64,000 bases of DNA from Albula goreensis (taxonomy: Eukaryota; Chordata; Actinopteri; Albuliformes; Albulidae). The stretch covers positions 14,456,218 to 14,520,217 of the forward strand of contig CM040744.1 of assembly GCA_022829145.1 (NCBI GenBank), given 5' to 3'. The notes under the pieces are model-generated. The model did not search any database. It saw nothing but the letters and a program-made list of their open reading frames with translations, and had not been told where the DNA came from. This document shows positions 61,241 through 64,000 of the stretch, piece after piece (the stretch's first letter is position 1; every line of letters starts with the position of its first letter). A program made the position numbers and the translations under genes.

Positions 61241-61561
61241 TTAATCTGACTGGTATTTGATAAGTTCTGTGACTGTGTTTTTTGTTTTAGGGTCATGACT
61301 AAGTACTTCACTTAACATATCATTTACACATTCCTTCAAAAACTTTTTGCTTTTGGCGAGCTGCCAGGCCACCCGGAGAGACGCAGCCATCGCGTTCTGT
61401 TGAGAAGATGAGGTTTTGTGGATGGTAAGCACTGATTGGTTGTAAGGGGTTAACAGAGTCTCTATTTTTCCTTTATATACCACAGACTTGGGTGGGAAGG
61501 TGCCATTGAAATCCATTTGCTTGGTCTTGAAGTGCCACTGTATGTTGTATGTATGGAATAA
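61241..61561 (-). pseudogene. hAT transposase N-terminal fragment (ZBED5/GTF2IRD2-like)
   Basis: The minus strand reads YNIQWHFKTKQMDFNGTFP, resembling the NvxRHFxTKH segment that follows the BED finger in Charlie-type hAT transposases. About 50 residues later come ASLRVAWQLAKSKK and FLKECVNDM, the counterpart of the ASyxvAxxIAkxkKpfteGEfvKecm motif. The frame stops at 61241 shortly after TKNTVTELI. The BED zinc finger and catalytic core are absent, so it is a relic, not a domesticated gene. Confidence 0.65.
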
Positions 61562-61710
61562 CTAGCAATTACATGAGTTTTATTTTCAGTGTCAAAATGA
61601 AAGTTTATTTAGTCCATGTGTAGCATGCGCTGCGCGTTATCGTTCTGTTGTGGTAGCACTCGGAATCGCTGAATTTATACAGGACAGTTTCACAATAATT
61701 GTAGGAAAAG

Positions 61711-61847
61711 AATCTGCTGAACTACAGGAGCAGAATCTGCTGAACTACAGGAGCAGAATCTGCTGAACTACAGGAGCAGAATCTGCTGAACTACAGGAGC
61801 AGAATCTGCTGAACTACAGGAGCAGAATCTGCTGAACTACAGGAGCT
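61711..61847 (+). repeat. Six-copy 23-bp tandem repeat
   Basis: Units AATCTGCTGAACTACAGGAG + CAG start at 61711, 61734, 61757, 61780, 61803 and 61826 and are identical apart from the last bases of the final copy. Confidence 0.97.
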
Positions 61848-61909
61848 AACCCCTATGTGGGCCAGATGAAAATGCTTCGGCCAGTGGGCCACCTATTGAA
61901 AATCACTGG

Positions 61910-64000
61910 CATAGGGTTTGTATTTTTTTTGTATGTGTATGCGGACTGATGTTTAGTGAATATATTGGTTTAACGTTTGTTTGGCAGCCCTTAGTATGTC
62001 GGGCATCAGGTAACTACTCTTTTACTTTTAATTTTAAAAGTACAAGTTTTATTGTACTTCAGTTCAATCTGTTGTATATATTATACATACATATACAGCT
62101 AAATCAGTGTTCTACGGGACATTTGTCTTTTAAATCAACATTTTACAGTATATAATGACTTTGTTGGCTGTCTATATAATTCCATACGTTTCTTGAGTCG
62201 GACCTCCTAATTCATAATTCAAGTAATGTCCATGGTTGGCTCTTCATCTGGATAGGGTCTGTATTTTGTACATGGGAAAAATATCTAACATTATGAATCT
62301 AATTATCATCTAGTTCTTTTCCCTCCAGCAACATAAGACCATTTCAGATATGCGTTTGTCAAATTCACTACTGTCTCACTAATGTGTGGCTGACAAAACA
62401 ACGGAAATAACAAACAATGTATAAATTTAACTAAGAAGGACTGCCTTTTGCCTTCAGAAGAGCTTCAGGCCTTCTTGGAATGCTGTTAAGGATTTGCAAT
62501 GGTTTCTCTGGTGTATTAGACGATTCTCCAAGAGGAAAAACGAAGGAACTGAAGTGCTGTAATCTGTCTGAATAATTTGACATGTATAAAATATTCAACC
62601 AAATTGGTTTTGAAGTGTGAGCTGTGTTGCAGGGTGATTAGGCAAAGGCTACTGTCAGTTGTGAGTAGGCTGAAGTTTGCATGCTGTAGCCAGGTAGCTT
62701 CATACCTAATCAAGGAATGGTGAGTCAGATATCATGCTACAACTGTAAATTTCATTCAGATTTAGGTAATTACTGGTCGGGATCCCTGAATCACAGTCAA
62801 GTATTCTGAGCACCCACACCGACTCAAAGTCACAAAGGCATTAGGCAAATCTTGTAGTGTGAGCAGATGTAAACAGTTGCAAACATACAGGTTTTGAAAG
62901 GCATGCACTGCTTTCCCAGCCTTACAGTGCAAGCCATACCTTAATACGAGCTGGGACGTTAGAAGTCATGAGCGTGTCAGCCTACCACCTCTTCCCTCTT
63001 TTTTCAGTGTTCTCTTGGCAATAGAGTCAATCTGTCTCCATATTATCACTCTAGTCTCACGCCTTTTGGGAAAGGTTGACATTGACCACACGAAGGCATG
63101 AAACCTTCGTGTGGCATATATTTAAGAAATGGCATGACAAGCAATGCCCAATTTAAGACCCAATTTTGGAAAATCTCTAAACAGCAGGGCAGTGCTAGAG
63201 AATGTAGTTTTGATGTCAAAAACAGCTTGAGCTGCTCTGTGTCTCTCTGAAATGACTCCTGCCTCTGAGGGTGAGATGTTTTCAAGCGAGACCAAATCAA
63301 CAGACTGCTTCCCATGGAGTGATGGGAGGCATTTTTTCAACCTACATCTGGAGAACCAGAAGGGTGCTTGAGAAGATAAGTCACAATTCGAGCACCCAAT
63401 TGTGTGGATATGGAATTTTAGTAATTGGATTTAAAAACAGCAGTTCCTCACACAAACGTCTCTCCTTCCATCCTCCTCTGTGTGTGTGTCACTGATTTAA
63501 TTTTTCTCAAAAGCATACACGATGTGGAAACATTATGCTTGATCGTGATAAATAATATTGCATTTTTTGTTTATTGTTTGGCACTTAGGGGGTATTTCTG
63601 GCTCCATGGCACAAATCTGACTTGTAAAATGATGCCAATGTACAGACCATAAATATTTCACTTTTTTTAGCACCATCCAAGATGACTGCATGCCAAGGAA
63701 TTATAAAGGGTTGAAGTCTTGTAATTTTCATATAGCAAAAGCAAATAGTATATCCATTCAAAATGCAATAAAGTAATTGAATTCTGTCCTTATTGTTTAC
63801 TGATGCAATAAGAGTTTCAAAGGCTAAGGGTGCTTTCTTTTACTTCCTTTCAAAACACATGCTTTCAGTTTGGATTTTGTCATATTAACACTTGTTTTCT
63901 GAGTTCAGATTCAAGACAGAGTTTTATTCATTTCAAATTATGAGTGTACAAAAGTCTGTAAAGAAAAACAAAGTTTGTTAAGTTCAGTGAGTTTAGCGCT
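61910..64000. other. Non-coding right flank
   Basis: AT-rich, no gene recognised. It contains the hairpin at 63086-63114. Confidence 0.55.
63086..63114. other. Perfect 11-bp inverted repeat (hairpin)
   Basis: CCACACGAAGG, loop CATGAAA, CCTTCGTGTGG. The arms are perfectly complementary. No T run follows, and no role can be assigned. Confidence 0.9.

Larger units (their letters stand above)
61241..61909 (-). mobile_element. hAT (Charlie-like) transposon relic
   Basis: Read on the minus strand, a terminus CAGTGATTTTCAATAGGTGG begins at 61909, followed by GCCCACTGGCC-type sequence seen in fish Charlie-like elements. A transposase fragment in the same orientation lies at 61241-61561. Between them is a 23-bp tandem repeat. 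The other terminus was not found. Confidence 0.6.

Noticed and set aside
61587-61610. CAGTGTCAAAAT as the left terminus of the hAT relic
   Set aside because: It lies inside the element relative to the transposase fragment and has no matching 8-bp duplication.
62435-62530. Resemblance to a dispersed fish repeat (TTTTGCCTTCAGAAGAGC and following)
   Set aside because: Only a faint likeness, with no termini or coding motif to support it.

Overview
The window is nuclear DNA from a vertebrate, most probably a ray-finned fish. It is AT-rich and mostly non-coding. It has spliced coding exons with GT/AG junctions, CpG-poor background, long (TG)n and (GA)n microsatellites, fish-type tRNA-derived SINEs and a Tc1-like transposon with the long terminal repeats typical of fish elements. 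I cannot name the species. No bacterial features (operons, ribosome binding sites, CRISPR) are present.

One protein-coding gene is well supported: a neuropeptide FF receptor 2 (NPFFR2) orthologue on the + strand. It has three coding exons (49689-50013, 57872-57971, 58752-59592) that join in frame into a complete 421-residue class A GPCR. A splice acceptor sits just before the start codon, so at least one 5' non-coding exon lies upstream. The relatively CpG-rich stretch near 41.0-42.0 kb, with a possible donor at 41587/41588, is my best candidate for promoter and first exon, but this is inference. Polyadenylation signals follow the stop codon.

Layout: 1-41 kb is a gene desert holding mobile-element relics. 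These are a hAT-like MITE (4.6 kb), a full-length but dead Tc1-like transposon (6.43-8.05 kb), a broken tyrosine-recombinase gene of Crypton/DIRS type (10.8-11.4 kb), a 45-bp minisatellite of nearly 1 kb (14.2-15.15 kb), a TA-flanked mariner/Tigger-type MITE (15.7-15.9 kb), a SINE (20.6 kb), a LINE reverse transcriptase fragment (23.4-23.6 kb) and a SINE tail (27.8 kb). At 30.5-32.1 kb a hAT terminus abuts a Ty3/Gypsy-type LTR with a tRNA-Pro-like primer site, a tandem-repeat leader and a truncated reverse transcriptase. 40-46 kb carries microsatellites and the putative promoter. 49.7-60.1 kb is the receptor gene; its 7.9-kb first coding intron holds a PIF/Harbinger-like MITE, a GC-rich block and a tRNA-derived SINE. 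61.2-61.9 kb is a hAT transposase relic with an internal 23-bp tandem repeat, and a perfect 11-bp hairpin lies at 63.1 kb.

I found no convincing new biological system. The more unusual items are the young-looking tandem arrays inside or beside old transposons, the alternating-purine/pyrimidine higher-order repeat at 45.8-46.0 kb, and the unexplained GC-rich blocks.
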